Assembly (NCBI RefSeq): GCF_016820495.1
Contig: NZ_JADHDU010000002.1
Location: 124,001-188,000, forward strand
Direction of reading: 5' to 3'
DNA: 64,000 nt
Origin: Planococcus beigongshangi
GTDB lineage: Bacteria > Bacillota > Bacilli > Bacillales_A > Planococcaceae
Shown here: positions 44,629 through 53,919 of the stretch, piece after piece
Position numbering within the stretch: the first letter of the stretch is position 1
Layout of the letters: every line of letters starts with the position of its first letter
Made by a program: the position numbers and the translations under genes
Notes under the pieces: model-generated
Told to the model about the DNA's origin: nothing
Database searches by the model: none
The model's input: the letters and a program-made list of their open reading frames with translations, nothing else

Positions 44629-46653
44629 ATGGGGATTTTGAAGTTCTTGATTGAACTGATCGTGATTGCCTTGCTGATTTACCTGATCAGCGGCCGACTC
44701 ATGGGACCGAAAGTGGATTTCCGGAAGAGGGTCCTGTCCGTTTCGATGGGTGTGGTGCTGACGACGTTTCTCTACTGGTACTCCTATCTGCGATTTACGG
44801 ATTATTTAGATCTCAACACACTTCAGATTGTCCAGGACGAGACGTCGATCCTATGGATAGGCAGCATGCTATTGATTTCGATGCTCTTGTATCTATTTTT
44901 CGAGTTATTCGACCCGGTCGAGCTGGGGGAACTCGGGGACCGGAAAGCGGGGAGGGAGCTGTTTTTCTTCCGCTGGCGAAACCGGCTCCGCGAACAAAAG
45001 AGGCTCAGCCGGATATTGGAAATATCTGTCCGCAACGGTTTTTCCCAGGCGTTGGATTTTGCGCGCCGCCGCGGGGAGAATGATCTTGAACTGGCTCGCG
45101 CATTCCGTGTCACACTCGAAGAGAGTGGGGGCATCTTCATCAAATTCGGGCAGATGCTGTCTACACATACCGAATTGTTTCCTCCCGCGTTCATCAAAGA
45201 ATTGGGTTCGCTGCAGCAAAATGTTAAACCGCTGACCAGTGAACAAGTGGAAAAGTTGCTGAATGAGAAATTGCCTTACCGGATTGAAGATGTTTTTGCG
45301 CAAGTGGATATGGAGCCGTTAGCGGCCGGGTCCATTGGACAAGTTCACCGGGCTCTCTTGAAGAACGGCGATGAAGTTGTCGTAAAACTGCTGCGTCCGG
45401 ACATCCGCGGTATAATGCGGGATGACTTGAATCTGCTCGTGGAGTTTACGGAATGGCTTTCAAAAAAATCGGCCTGGATCAATAATATCGGCATCCGGGA
45501 TCTCGCAATCGGATTTGCGAACTCCATGCGTGAAGAAGTGAATTTCAATATCGAGATACGCAATACGAACCAGCTCTACAATATCATGGAAAAAAGCGAT
45601 CACCGGATCAAAGTTCCAAAGGTCTATACGGAATACAGCAATGATAAATTGATCGTACTGGAGTATCTGGAAGGAAAAAGCATTGCCAAAGGCGATGAAT
45701 TATTCAACTTTTTTGATGTGGACCGCAGTGGGTTTGCCCAGGAAGTCCTGTTTTCCTACCTGGAACAGATTTTCTTCAATGGCATCTTCCATTCAGATCC
45801 GCATCCAGGCAATATTTTCATCGACCGGATGGATGGCAATCCCATTATCCTTGATTTCGGGGCTGTCGGAAGGCTGACGGAAAGTCAGCGCAATGCACTT
45901 TACCTGTTTGTCCTCGGGATTCAGCAAAACGATACGGATATCATGGCTGACGCTGTTCTAGAGCTGGTGCAGGAAGGTGAATCGATCGACAGGCGCAAGT
46001 TTGAATATGCACTGGGACAGACGCTCATGCGTATTTCCCATATTGATAAGATTCCGACGAGGGAATTGATACACTCGATGTTCGATGTAGTGCGTGATTT
46101 CGGGCTGAAATTCCAGCCGCCTGTCAGCACGGCGCTGCGTGCGTTGATCGTACTGGACAGCACGCTGCGCCTTGTGGACCCGGATCTTGATATGTTCAAG
46201 GAATCAAAAACGTTTGCTAAGAAACACAAAACGACCTATCTTTTCAAACCGTTCACACAGCCATCTGCCACAACACAGCCATCTGCCACAAAAGAAAAAA
46301 TAGAGGAAGAACTGGCCGTTTGGCTTCCTGAACTGATGAAGGTGCCGAAAAGGCTCGACCGTCTCGTGCAGCGAGTGGAATCCGGGAAAGTGATCCTGCA
46401 TCACGATGTATTTTCGGACAAGCATAATTCCATGTTCGTAACGCAGTTATTTTCGCGTTTCGTCCTGCTTATGACAGGCATCACATTCGGACTGGTGTCA
46501 GCAGCGTTACTTGCCATCGCCCAGTTTATCGATACAGGATATGCGGTATATTTAAATATAGCCTCCTATGCAGGCCTATTCCTAAGTGTTGTATTATTGG
46601 TCAGGCTGTCGATACAGGCCATACGAGATATGAAACGGACCAGCGGCCTATAG
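44629..46653 (+). CDS. ABC1/UbiB (AarF) family kinase-like membrane protein
   Basis: 674 residues. Two N-terminal hydrophobic segments (residues 1-90) precede a UbiB-type protein-kinase-like domain: FIKFGQMLSTHTELFPP (the KxGQ motif), AAGSIGQVHRA (Ala-rich nucleotide loop), VVVKLLRPDI, FHSDPHPGNIF and ILDFGAVGRL. Two helices end the protein. In other organisms the family supports isoprenoid quinone metabolism. A perfect 18-bp duplication (46255-46290) encodes TQPSAT twice in the linker. Confidence 0.92.
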   Translation: MGILKFLIELIVIALLIYLISGRLMGPKVDFRKRVLSVSMGVVLTTFLYWYSYLRFTDYLDLNTLQIVQDETSILWIGSMLLISMLLYLFFELFDPVELGELGDRKAGRELFFFRWRNRLREQKRLSRILEISVRNGFSQALDFARRRGENDLELARAFRVTLEESGGIFIKFGQMLSTHTELFPPAFIKELGSLQQNVKPLTSEQVEKLLNEKLPYRIEDVFAQVDMEPLAAGSIGQVHRALLKNGDEVVVKLLRPDIRGIMRDDLNLLVEFTEWLSKKSAWINNIGIRDLAIGFANSMREEVNFNIEIRNTNQLYNIMEKSDHRIKVPKVYTEYSNDKLIVLEYLEGKSIAKGDELFNFFDVDRSGFAQEVLFSYLEQIFFNGIFHSDPHPGNIFIDRMDGNPIILDFGAVGRLTESQRNALYLFVLGIQQNDTDIMADAVLELVQEGESIDRRKFEYALGQTLMRISHIDKIPTRELIHSMFDVVRDFGLKFQPPVSTALRALIVLDSTLRLVDPDLDMFKESKTFAKKHKTTYLFKPFTQPSATTQPSATKEKIEEELAVWLPELMKVPKRLDRLVQRVESGKVILHHDVFSDKHNSMFVTQLFSRFVLLMTGITFGLVSAALLAIAQFIDTGYAVYLNIASYAGLFLSVVLLVRLSIQAIRDMKRTSGL

Positions 46654-46706
46654 GAGATGCTGAACACCTGCGCAGATACGGTGCAGGATCTTAAAGGAGT
46701 GATTGG

Positions 46707-47315
46707 ATGGAACGACCGAGCGCAAGGGAGATTCTGGAACAGAAAATGCGTGAGACCCGGCCGCGCTGGACGCGTAATGCACCGGCAAAGCCGCGAAAAT
46801 ATAAATCAAGCATGAAACGGGTCGAAGATTATGTCGTCCTGGATTTTGAGACGACAGGTTTGCGTGCCGGCAGTGACAAAATCATTCAGATCGGCGCAGT
46901 AAAATATCTGAACCATATGCATGTGGATACGATGTATGTCACGATCAATCCGGAACGGCCGATTTCCAGCACCATAACACGCATCACCGGCATCACAAAC
47001 AGCGATGTACAGGACGCACCTGTCATCGAGGATGTGGCTCATGAACTGATCGCATTTATCGGAGGACTGCCGATCATTGCTCATAATGCACCATTTGATA
47101 TGGGATTCCTGTATGCACTGGAAGAGATAACGCCGATTCCGGAGTATACAGTGATTGATACCGTAAAGTTGGCACGCAGAGTGATCCCTGAGACAAAGAA
47201 CCACAAGCTCACGACGTTATCAGCATATCTGGAGCTTGAGCATAATGCACACGATGCACTTGGCGACTGTTTGGCGACGGCGGCAATTTATCAGTTTTGC
47301 ATCGGACGGATGTAG
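46707..47315 (+). CDS. DEDDh 3'-5' exonuclease (DnaQ/PolC-exonuclease-like)
   Basis: 202 residues. After a basic N-terminal 38 residues, the exonuclease motifs are VVLDFETTGLR (ExoI), IAHNAPFDMGFL (ExoII) and HNAHDALGDCLAT (ExoIII, DEDDh). It resembles the proofreading domain of PolC but is stand-alone, so it may act in repair or degradation. AAAGGAG precedes the ATG. Positioned 53 bases after the UbiB gene, probably in the same transcript. Confidence 0.9.
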   Translation: MERPSAREILEQKMRETRPRWTRNAPAKPRKYKSSMKRVEDYVVLDFETTGLRAGSDKIIQIGAVKYLNHMHVDTMYVTINPERPISSTITRITGITNSDVQDAPVIEDVAHELIAFIGGLPIIAHNAPFDMGFLYALEEITPIPEYTVIDTVKLARRVIPETKNHKLTTLSAYLELEHNAHDALGDCLATAAIYQFCIGRM

Positions 47316-47328
47316 AGATGATCCAATA

Positions 47329-47376
47329 GAGCATGAAGACCGTGCCTGATAGCGGTTTTCGTGCTTTTTATTTTAT
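47329..47376 (+). terminator. Rho-independent terminator
   Basis: AGCATGAAGACCG pairs imperfectly with CGGTTTTCGTGCT, followed by TTTTATTTT. Confidence 0.75.
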
Positions 47377-47669
47377 TACCGAATTCGGTATACTGAAAAA
47401 CAGATTGAAGGCCGGGTGGAGGAAGTTTAATAAAAATTAATGCTGAAAATATTTGAGTTTACATAATATAAATTATAGGAAGTTGAGTATCATAATATAA
47501 GTATACTCATGATATTGAGACAAAGGCGATTTTTCTATAGAAATCGGCTGATTTGACAGTTTTACTGTTGAATCACTTCTTAAGCGTAATTTTGACGAGT
47601 CATTTATATCCGACTGATATAATTTCAACAGATTCATCCATGCAATACAGCCTCAAAACAATCTCAAAT

Positions 47670-47710
47670 TAAAAAAACGAAATCACTGAACAGCATCAGC
47701 AATCTCGTTT
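47670..47710 (-). terminator. Terminator of pyruvate oxidase-like gene
   Basis: On the minus strand, a 14-bp stem with three G-U pairs (47710-47697 with 47688-47675) is followed by seven T residues. It lies about 120 bases beyond the oxidase stop, after a VOC-type remnant. The 47377-47669 stretch is AT-rich and holds no gene that I can see. Confidence 0.75.
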
Positions 47711-47737
47711 CAGTTATAGTTATAGTTACATTTCCGA

Positions 47738-47803
47738 TCATTCCGGCATCACTGCCAAATTCCAGCGATGTCCATCCAAATCTCTTTCGTCATGCAATAT
47801 CAA
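47738..47803 (-). pseudogene. VOC/glyoxalase-family C-terminal remnant
   Basis: The minus strand encodes LILHDERDLDGHRWNLAVMPE then a stop. DGHRW near the end is the signature of the last strand of VOC-superfamily (glyoxalase/PhnB-like) proteins. No upstream part or start remains; the frame is lost beyond 47803. It lies between the pyruvate oxidase-like gene and its terminator. Confidence 0.5.
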
Positions 47804-47832
47804 CCCGCATTCATCTCATTAAAATACTCCGC

Positions 47833-49437
47833 TTAAAGCGTCTCAAAATCGATATCTTCTACAAATGCATCTATGACAACCGGTTTTCCACTGTTTTTCG
47901 CCTGTATCAAAGCTTCGCTCAATTCACTTCGGGTCTTCACTGTAAACCCTAAACCTCCACATGCTTCCGCAAACGCAGCAAAATCAATATTCGCCAAGTC
48001 AATATTCGTTGCTTTATTGCCCATTTCTTCTTGTTCCGTTTCGATCAATTGTATTTTTCTGTTATTGAAAACGACGATGGTCATCGGCAGATCGTATTTC
48101 ACTGCTGTAACGAAATCCTGCATGCCCATTGAAAATCCGCCGTCACCGCTCAAAGCAATTACCTGCTTCCCCGGATAAGCCAGTTTACCGGCTATGGCAC
48201 CCGGAAAACCACATCCCATGGTCGCAATCCAGGCTGATACAACCATCTTTTGGTCGGTCAATCGGAGGTAACGTGCTGCCCACAGCGTTACACTGCCGAC
48301 ATCCAGCGACACGACCGCTCCAGGTTCTAAAATTTTCTGAACCTCGGCTATGACTTGCTGTGGCTGCAGCTGCTCTGTTTCTTTTTCCATATGTGCCTGC
48401 AGCTTTTCATGCCAACGCTCCCGTTTCGCCTGATATTTCATCAGAAAACCAGCTTCTTTCGGTTCACTCTGTCCTATAAACCAGGCCATGACAGGTTCCA
48501 GTTCGCTGGCAATCCCAACGGAAACCGGATAATACTTGCCGATAACTGCCGGATCAACATCAATCTGGATGGCTGGTGCGCTGTCCGGCAAATAATCACG
48601 GTAAGGATAAGCCGTACCCGCCAGTATCAGCAGATCTGCATCTTTCATCACTTCTTCTGCTGGTTCTGTGCCAAGCTGTCCCAGATGCCCCATATTATTC
48701 GGATGTTCATCCGGTATCAGCCCTTTTGATGGAAATGAAGCGATGAACGGTGCTTTGATTTTTTCTGCAAAAAGTATTAATTCTGCAACAGCCCCTTCTG
48801 CCCCTTTCCCTGCCAGGATGACGGGTTTTTGGGAATTGCTGATAAGTTTGGCCGCTTCCAGCAGATCTTCTTCCGCAGGCCTAGTGTGCGGTCTTGAATA
48901 CACAGCAGAAGTCAGTGCCTGATCCCGTTTGATCTTTTTACTGAATAGATCATCGGAAACAATGAGCACCGCCGGACCTTTTTCTGCGTATGCACTGCGT
49001 ATAGCCTGGTTCAGCATATCCGGCAGCTGTTCGGCTGATTGGACCCTGCGGTTATAAACCGACACTTCCTCGAACATCGACTCCAGCTTCAGTTCCTGGA
49101 ACGCATCAGTGCCCACTAGTTCGCTGCTGACCTGTCCGACGATCGCCAGTACAGGCACTTTATCTTTTTGCGCGTCATATAACCCATTCAACAAGTGAAC
49201 CGCTCCGGGACCTGCAATTGACATGCAGACGCCAACACTGCCTGTCAGCTTAGCGTAAGCCGCTGCAGCCAGCGCTCCGGTTTCTTCATGACGCACTTGA
49301 ATAAAACGGATGCTGTCTTCTTTTCGCAATTCTTCCATGAATTCATTGATCGAGTCCCCTGGCATACCGTATATATGATCCACTTGCCATTGTTTCAATA
49401 ATTCAATGACATGGGTGCCCGCTTTTTTCTCGAACAT
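47833..49437 (-). CDS. Pyruvate oxidase-like TPP enzyme (YdaP type)
   Basis: 534 residues. N-terminal TPP domain with GMPGDSIN, catalytic Glu in RHEETGALAAAAYAKLTG, a central domain (LAGKGAEG...), and a C-terminal TPP/Mg motif GDGGFSMGMQDFVTAVK ending NN. This fits pyruvate oxidases/acetolactate synthase-like enzymes such as B. subtilis YdaP; the exact reaction is uncertain. ATG at 49437 is chosen for its AAAAGGAG site 8 bases upstream; the in-frame extension to 49515 is rejected. Confidence 0.88.
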   Translation of the reverse strand: MFEKKAGTHVIELLKQWQVDHIYGMPGDSINEFMEELRKEDSIRFIQVRHEETGALAAAAYAKLTGSVGVCMSIAGPGAVHLLNGLYDAQKDKVPVLAIVGQVSSELVGTDAFQELKLESMFEEVSVYNRRVQSAEQLPDMLNQAIRSAYAEKGPAVLIVSDDLFSKKIKRDQALTSAVYSRPHTRPAEEDLLEAAKLISNSQKPVILAGKGAEGAVAELILFAEKIKAPFIASFPSKGLIPDEHPNNMGHLGQLGTEPAEEVMKDADLLILAGTAYPYRDYLPDSAPAIQIDVDPAVIGKYYPVSVGIASELEPVMAWFIGQSEPKEAGFLMKYQAKRERWHEKLQAHMEKETEQLQPQQVIAEVQKILEPGAVVSLDVGSVTLWAARYLRLTDQKMVVSAWIATMGCGFPGAIAGKLAYPGKQVIALSGDGGFSMGMQDFVTAVKYDLPMTIVVFNNRKIQLIETEQEEMGNKATNIDLANIDFAAFAEACGGLGFTVKTRSELSEALIQAKNSGKPVVIDAFVEDIDFETL

Positions 49438-49723
49438 ACTATCACTCCTTTTTAAACCTGTTACCTCGAAACCCTGATTTATAAACAGAGACTTACTCAG
49501 GAATTCAGATTCCACGCCAATGAATGATAATTTAAAATTAAAAAATCAAATAGTTATTTTTTCATCTTTACTTTATGAATGAATATAGGTATTCTGAATG
49601 TGAAGATAAATCTATTTAATTTAGACTTTAGCCCTAAAAAATATTCATTACGTTTTAAAAAGGTTAAAACCTGCTGGCATTCAATATCCCTCTAGTACCA
49701 ATAAGATAAGAGGAGTGAAATGT

Positions 49724-49933
49724 ATGAAGTATTTTGTCGATCATTTAAGGAAAAGCATCCACTCCCAACAATTTGCGGGAGATTCGTGCGGATTCATCGA
49801 TACTCCGGTCACTTACCGGGAATTTACGAATTGCCCTGCCTATATCAAGGGGCTGATAGAGGAAAAAGCTTATTCCCGCTGTACTGAATGCGTCTCCGCT
49901 CCTACAAAGCTGCAACAAAAAGTGATTTCGTAA
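49724..49933 (+). CDS. Small cysteine-containing protein, unknown
   Basis: 69 residues with four cysteines (GDSCGF, TNCPAY, SRCTECV), including one CxxC pair, suggesting metal binding or a redox role. The ATG at 49724 has AGAGGAG 8 bases upstream. A terminator follows. No family was recognised. Confidence 0.55.
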   Translation: MKYFVDHLRKSIHSQQFAGDSCGFIDTPVTYREFTNCPAYIKGLIEEKAYSRCTECVSAPTKLQQKVIS

Positions 49934-49950
49934 AAATTTCTTATATAAAA

Positions 49951-49984
49951 GCCGGGCAGTCCCTTATCGACTGCCCAGCTTCTT
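49951..49984. terminator. Bidirectional hairpin terminator
   Basis: GGGCAGTC (49954-49961) pairs with GACTGCCC (49969-49976), with outer GC pairs; AAAA and TTCTT flanks. It lies between convergent ORFs. Confidence 0.75.
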
Positions 49985-49989
49985 CATCA

Positions 49990-50172
49990 TCAATTCACAT
50001 CCCCCAGATAAACTTGTCTCTTCATGTCCGCTCCGAAGTCCTGGACCGCTTTAACTAAAGCTTTTGGATAAATCCGCTTTTCTCCGAGGTCTTCCAATGG
50101 CACCCATTCTATCCGGATCTGATTCGTATCTGTATTAGTAGGCTCGGATTTTGCGGAATTACGGATATTCAT
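49990..50172 (-). pseudogene. Nudix hydrolase, C-terminal fragment
   Basis: 60 codons with a strong AAAGGAGG site before the ATG. The sequence IRIEWVPLEDLGEKRIYPKALVKAV is the typical end of a Nudix hydrolase, but there is no Nudix box. Either a truncated gene that picked up a start, or a remnant retained by chance. It probably belonged to a different Nudix class from the N-terminal fragment at 44388. Confidence 0.5.
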
Positions 50173-50237
50173 CCAACGCGCCTCCTTTTATCTGGATACA
50201 AAAAGAAACCCAGTTTTGAGTTTCTCCCCGCGTCCAG

Positions 50238-50594
50238 TTATTTCTTTGGTTCAACAGCCTTGTCTCCGGGCTTTTCAAATTTAATGATGGCCAGTCCCAG
50301 CTTCATCAACAGCATAAGCATAACGCCCACTCCGCCCACCAGATAAAACATGGTAAACCACTTACTGCTGGTAGCCTCTGGCGTTAAGCCGGTATTGACG
50401 CCGGTTGGAACCAGACTGACGAAAGCAAAGTAAAACGAGTCAAGCAACGACCATCCCTCTGTCTGGTGATAAAACAGAGTTCCAGACAACAAAATAAGAG
50501 CCAGCGTTAAAAGCAGTGTTTTAAATATCGGTTCTTTTCCTACTCTCAATACCGCTGAAAATAATCTTTTCAATGTTAATACAAACGAAATCAT
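50238..50594 (-). CDS. Small 2-TM ion-channel-like protein
   Basis: 118 residues with the Ion_trans_2 layout: helix 1 (LLLTLALILLSGTLFY), a pore-helix region DSFYFAFVSLVPTGVNTG and helix 2 (MFYLVGGVGVMLMLLM). The filter reads PTGVNTG rather than TVGYGD, so K+ selectivity is doubtful. ATG at 50594 follows AGAGGAAG. It could be a diverged or decaying channel. Confidence 0.65.
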   Translation of the reverse strand: MISFVLTLKRLFSAVLRVGKEPIFKTLLLTLALILLSGTLFYHQTEGWSLLDSFYFAFVSLVPTGVNTGLTPEATSSKWFTMFYLVGGVGVMLMLLMKLGLAIIKFEKPGDKAVEPKK

Positions 50595-50795
50595 CTTTCT
50601 TCCTCTTTCCATCTTCCTTACTTATCCTTCTTTAGCGAAATGAAGGAAGCTTTTGTGTAGAATACTTTATCCGCTTAGCAAAAAGTAAGACGAAAAGCTC
50701 TATTATTTTTATTCATTGTCAGAAATGTGTCTTTCAATTCAGCAGAACAGTGAAATCGGATAAGCTTACTCTATTAGTAATTGGCAAGACCCGTG

Positions 50796-51227
50796 TCAGA
50801 TCGTATCAAACGTGGTTTCTTCGGTCATGGAATCTAAAATATATTGAGGAATGTCATTACCGATGATGGTTTGAATAAAAGGAATGTAAGGAAATCCAAC
50901 AGAATGGCCGTTTATATTCGTCTTTAGGATTCTAAAATTCTCTCTGTCATAAAGATTAGGTGATAAGGACATCTGGTCAACAAACCGCTTTGTGTATCTA
51001 ATAATATCTTCAAATTTTCTGAAAGGTTTTTCAATCAGGTAAATGAAGTTTTTCTGCTTGCGTTCATTTTTATCAGTAAATATCAATGCATACCCCACTA
51101 CCTCTTTTATCCTCTCATCCCAGTAGTCATCAAAATCATCCGAATCATTCACACCAATAATAAAAAAGAATTCAATATTTTCATCCCTGTATAATCGAGA
51201 AAAAGAATAACCTTCGAATTCAGCCAT
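50796..51227 (-). CDS. Hypothetical protein
   Basis: 143 residues, soluble, rich in aromatic and acidic residues (DSDDFDDYWDERIKEVV). No family was recognised. AAAAGGAG lies about 10 bases before the ATG. Low G+C compared with the core genes. Confidence 0.55.
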   Translation of the reverse strand: MAEFEGYSFSRLYRDENIEFFFIIGVNDSDDFDDYWDERIKEVVGYALIFTDKNERKQKNFIYLIEKPFRKFEDIIRYTKRFVDQMSLSPNLYDRENFRILKTNINGHSVGFPYIPFIQTIIGNDIPQYILDSMTEETTFDTI

Positions 51228-51313
51228 TTGTCATTACTCCTTTTGAATTTTTCAAAGTGTATGATGCGTTAGAGAGGTCCATCTTCATGAAATAGAAAAA
51301 ATTTAACCCTTTC

Positions 51314-51568
51314 TCATAGAGGGGATACTATTTCCTCAAATTCCTCTACAAACCTTTCATATCGTTCCAGAGCGTCCGAGGGGTTCGGCACATGTGCTAA
51401 AACCTCATCTTGCGTATAAATTTCTCCGCCTTTTATAACTAGCTCGATTGATTGGGTGTTTGTTATATCTATCAATGGATTTTGAGATAAGATAATCAAA
51501 TCAGCCAACATTCCCTTTTTGATAACCCCTCGATCCATCTTGGCAATGCTGGAAGTGTTTGAAAGCAT
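51314..51568 (-). pseudogene. Amidohydrolase C-terminal fragment
   Basis: The sequence DRGVIKKGMLADLIILSQNP followed by LIDITNTQSIELVIKGGEIY is the standard end of imidazolonepropionase-like amidohydrolases (composite beta-barrel part). The metal-binding TIM barrel is absent. The 5' end abuts, head to head, a truncated Rgg-type gene on the other strand. Confidence 0.75.
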
Positions 51569-52079
51569 TATTCAGGAACAGGAAATCAAAATAGCACAAG
51601 AAGATTTGGAATTTTTATGTAGTTACTTATTTAAAGTGGAAATCTGGGGATATTATGAACTAAGACTTTACAATTCGACTATTTTGCTTTTGCCCCCTGA
51701 ACTCGTCGTTACCCTTACAAAAACTGCTTATGATAAGAGTTTTCGTTTTAAGGATTTTCCCAAATACTACAAGACCATTGTCAGTATATTGATGAATACC
51801 TTAATCTATTTAATGGGCGGTCAATATACTCATCCCTATATAGAACATTATGATACGTTAAAATCTTATCTTATGAGCATGGAGATCAAGGAAGAAGACC
51901 TGTTCTTTAAAAATCAACTAATGTTCATAGATGGCCTATATAAAATCAAAACAGGGAACAAAGAGGAAGGTATTGAACTCGCTGTTTCTGCAATGCGTAT
52001 GCTTGAACAATTGGATGCGCCAAATATAGCTATCGGGCTTAAAATTTATTTAGATTTTGTTTTAGAATATACGAAATAA
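51546..52079 (+). pseudogene. Rgg/GadR/MutR-type regulator, C-terminal fragment
   Basis: The open frame begins near 51519 and encodes the helical C-terminal ligand-binding part of Rgg-type peptide-responsive regulators (FLCSYLFKVEIWGYYELRLY, then FKNQLMFIDGLYKIKTGNKEEG). The N-terminal XRE-type HTH and about 100 further residues are missing, and no ribosome site precedes it. It shares its broken 5' end with the amidohydrolase fragment, placing a rearrangement breakpoint around 51540-51570. Confidence 0.7.
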
Positions 52080-52313
52080 CTTAAAACTTGTGAGCAACCT
52101 ATTGGTCAGAAAATTCCTCTTCACTAAAAAAAGCTTATTATTTTATTAGTCTTCCGATAAATCCAGGATATGTAAACCTAGTTCTTTTCGAAATACGGCT
52201 ATAAAAAACCTGACCGCCAGAACTTTCTCAAAAGAAAAAGAGCGCTCCCTAACAGAAGGACGCCCAATAGAAGCAATAATCCTCATCAGGTACTCCCTTT
52301 TCTCTACTCATAT

Positions 52314-52517
52314 TTACGAGGAAGACGGTTCTCTATAACGAAATAAAAAAGCTGTTGACACGAATGCAAAAATTACTAGCAGTCCGATTATAATAATTTC
52401 TAGTACAGGAACATCAAGCTGCAGGTTGGACGCAACAAAAGAGAATATTTGCAAATAGACAAAAAAGAAAATACCAGTGACGATTAATTTTAAAAACCCA
52501 TTCACCAAATTTTTCAA
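52314..52517 (-). CDS. Small membrane protein
   Basis: 67 residues with two hydrophobic helices (LKLIVTGIFFFVYLQIFSF and VLEIIIIGLLVIFAFVSTAF). TTG start with AGGGGGAAG 5-8 bases upstream. A hairpin and T-run at about 52235-52268 on its strand may be its terminator. Function unknown. Confidence 0.5.
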   Translation of the reverse strand: MKNLVNGFLKLIVTGIFFFVYLQIFSFVASNLQLDVPVLEIIIIGLLVIFAFVSTAFLFRYREPSSS

Positions 52518-52622
52518 ATGACTTCCCCCTCTTGTCTATATATATCTAAATCAAATTCAGACTTTTAATGCCAGTGAAATCCATGATATTTAATTTGTTA
52601 TTTCAAATAAAGGATGGTGTTT

Positions 52623-53009
52623 ATGAACGATTTGAAAAATCTGCTCCCAAACGATAAATTTGATGTAGAACAGGCAAAAAAATTGAAAGACTTAGATAGG
52701 AGTCAGGTACTTCTTTTGTTGCCGGATCTTATTGGTTACACCAAGGATATAAACTGGCCGGTCGCACCAATTGCAGTAGAAACCTTATTAATGTTCCCAA
52801 CAGAAATTGTCCCTTCAGTACAAGCTGTTTTAGCTGGAAATGACGATAATTGGAAGTGGTTTCTTTTAACTTGCATAGTGAGCGAACTGCCCTTAGATTC
52901 GAAATTACATTTCAAAGAATACTTGGTGAAGGTGTCAGAAACACCAACAAAAAGTGAAATGGCTGAAGAACTGGATTACGTATCCAAAACTATTTTAAAA
53001 ACGATGTAA
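52623..53009 (+). CDS. DUF5071-type protein
   Basis: 128 residues. The pattern LLPNDKFDVEQAKKL, then LLLLPDLIGYTKDINWPVA, then DDNWKWFLLTCIV matches DUF5071, a helical repeat-like family of unknown function. ATG at 52623 follows AAAGGATG. These small proteins often sit near toxin-immunity genes, but no toxin is visible here. Confidence 0.65.
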   Translation: MNDLKNLLPNDKFDVEQAKKLKDLDRSQVLLLLPDLIGYTKDINWPVAPIAVETLLMFPTEIVPSVQAVLAGNDDNWKWFLLTCIVSELPLDSKLHFKEYLVKVSETPTKSEMAEELDYVSKTILKTM

Positions 53010-53047
53010 ATTAGTCGCATCCATATTAGTCAAGCTCACTTAAAATT

Positions 53048-53698
53048 TCATTTTTTATTAATTGTAATTTCAGTAGTTTCCAGTCCTAGTCGTTTTTTTA
53101 ATTCTTCAGATACAGTCAGTGAAATTGTTGCCCCCTTTTCTACATCTGTGAATTTATGATGTATAGCAGTAACAATTGTGCCATCAGTTCCATATGTTTC
53201 AGAAGGGTTTGAATTCATTTTTAAATGGTCCATATAATTTCCGCTGACTTGCCCTAGCATAAAAAGATCATTTGGTAAAATAGGATAAGCTGATTGGTGT
53301 TGACTCAAAGAAATTGCAATCGTGTCTTCTTTCATATCCACCATGCCGTTTGCCGGAACAGGCAGTCCGTTAATCAGTAAGTCATACTCCCATAGTTTAA
53401 TTGCCAGATCTTTTAATTCGGTGTCACTATAATCTTTAACCAACTCATCGAGCCATTGTTTATAAAACACAGCTTCTTCTTGTTTATAGTTAAAATCCAG
53501 TTGAAGATTGTCCACTATTAATTGCAATTCCTCTTTATGCATCTCTAATTTATTGATTTGAGCCGTTTTCTCTTCCAGAAGCTGTGTTAAATCATTGAGT
53601 TCTTCTGCTCTGTCATTTTCTGCAGAATTCCCTTCATCCTCATTTGAGCAAGCAACGAGCAGAACCAGCAGAACCAAACACACTGAGATTTTCTTCAA
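53048..53698 (-). CDS. Putative lipoprotein with coiled-coil segment
   Basis: 216 residues. Signal CLVLLVLLVAC with lipobox Cys17, then a Glu/Leu-rich coiled-coil-like stretch (residues 30-70) and a globular C-terminus. TTG start with GGGGGTAGGGG upstream. No family was recognised. Confidence 0.6.
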   Translation of the reverse strand: MKKISVCLVLLVLLVACSNEDEGNSAENDRAEELNDLTQLLEEKTAQINKLEMHKEELQLIVDNLQLDFNYKQEEAVFYKQWLDELVKDYSDTELKDLAIKLWEYDLLINGLPVPANGMVDMKEDTIAISLSQHQSAYPILPNDLFMLGQVSGNYMDHLKMNSNPSETYGTDGTIVTAIHHKFTDVEKGATISLTVSEELKKRLGLETTEITINKK

Positions 53699-53763
53699 TT
53701 CCCCTACCCCCGTGAAATTTTAATTTTCATTGGATTTCTTCAGCTGAACGAAAAATCATATAC

Positions 53764-53919
53764 TTACACCGTGAAAAACCATAGCTCTGCATCTTTAGCG
53801 TAATAATTTCCACTTTTAATTTCGATACTGCCTAAATAAATAGATTCTTCAGGGAATCCGTATACTTCTGTTAGTTCAATTGGGATGAATCCCTACTTGC
53901 CCTCAATCATAAACTCCAT
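53764..53919 (-). pseudogene. Small protein gene with in-frame stop
   Basis: An ATG preceded by AAAGGAG opens a frame of 52 codons interrupted by TAG at codon 9 (53893-53895). The continuation GFIPIELTEVYGFPEESIY followed by IEIKSGNYYAKDAELWFFTV looks like genuine coding sequence. It resembles short immunity-type proteins, though I cannot assign a family firmly. A single base change would restore it. Confidence 0.5.

Noticed and set aside
49437..49515. 26-residue N-terminal extension of the pyruvate oxidase-like protein
   Set aside because: It covers the AAAAGGAG site used by the ATG at 49437 and has no family resemblance.
51519..51545. First codons of the Rgg-type frame
   Set aside because: They are antisense to amidohydrolase homology, so they are not part of the original regulator.
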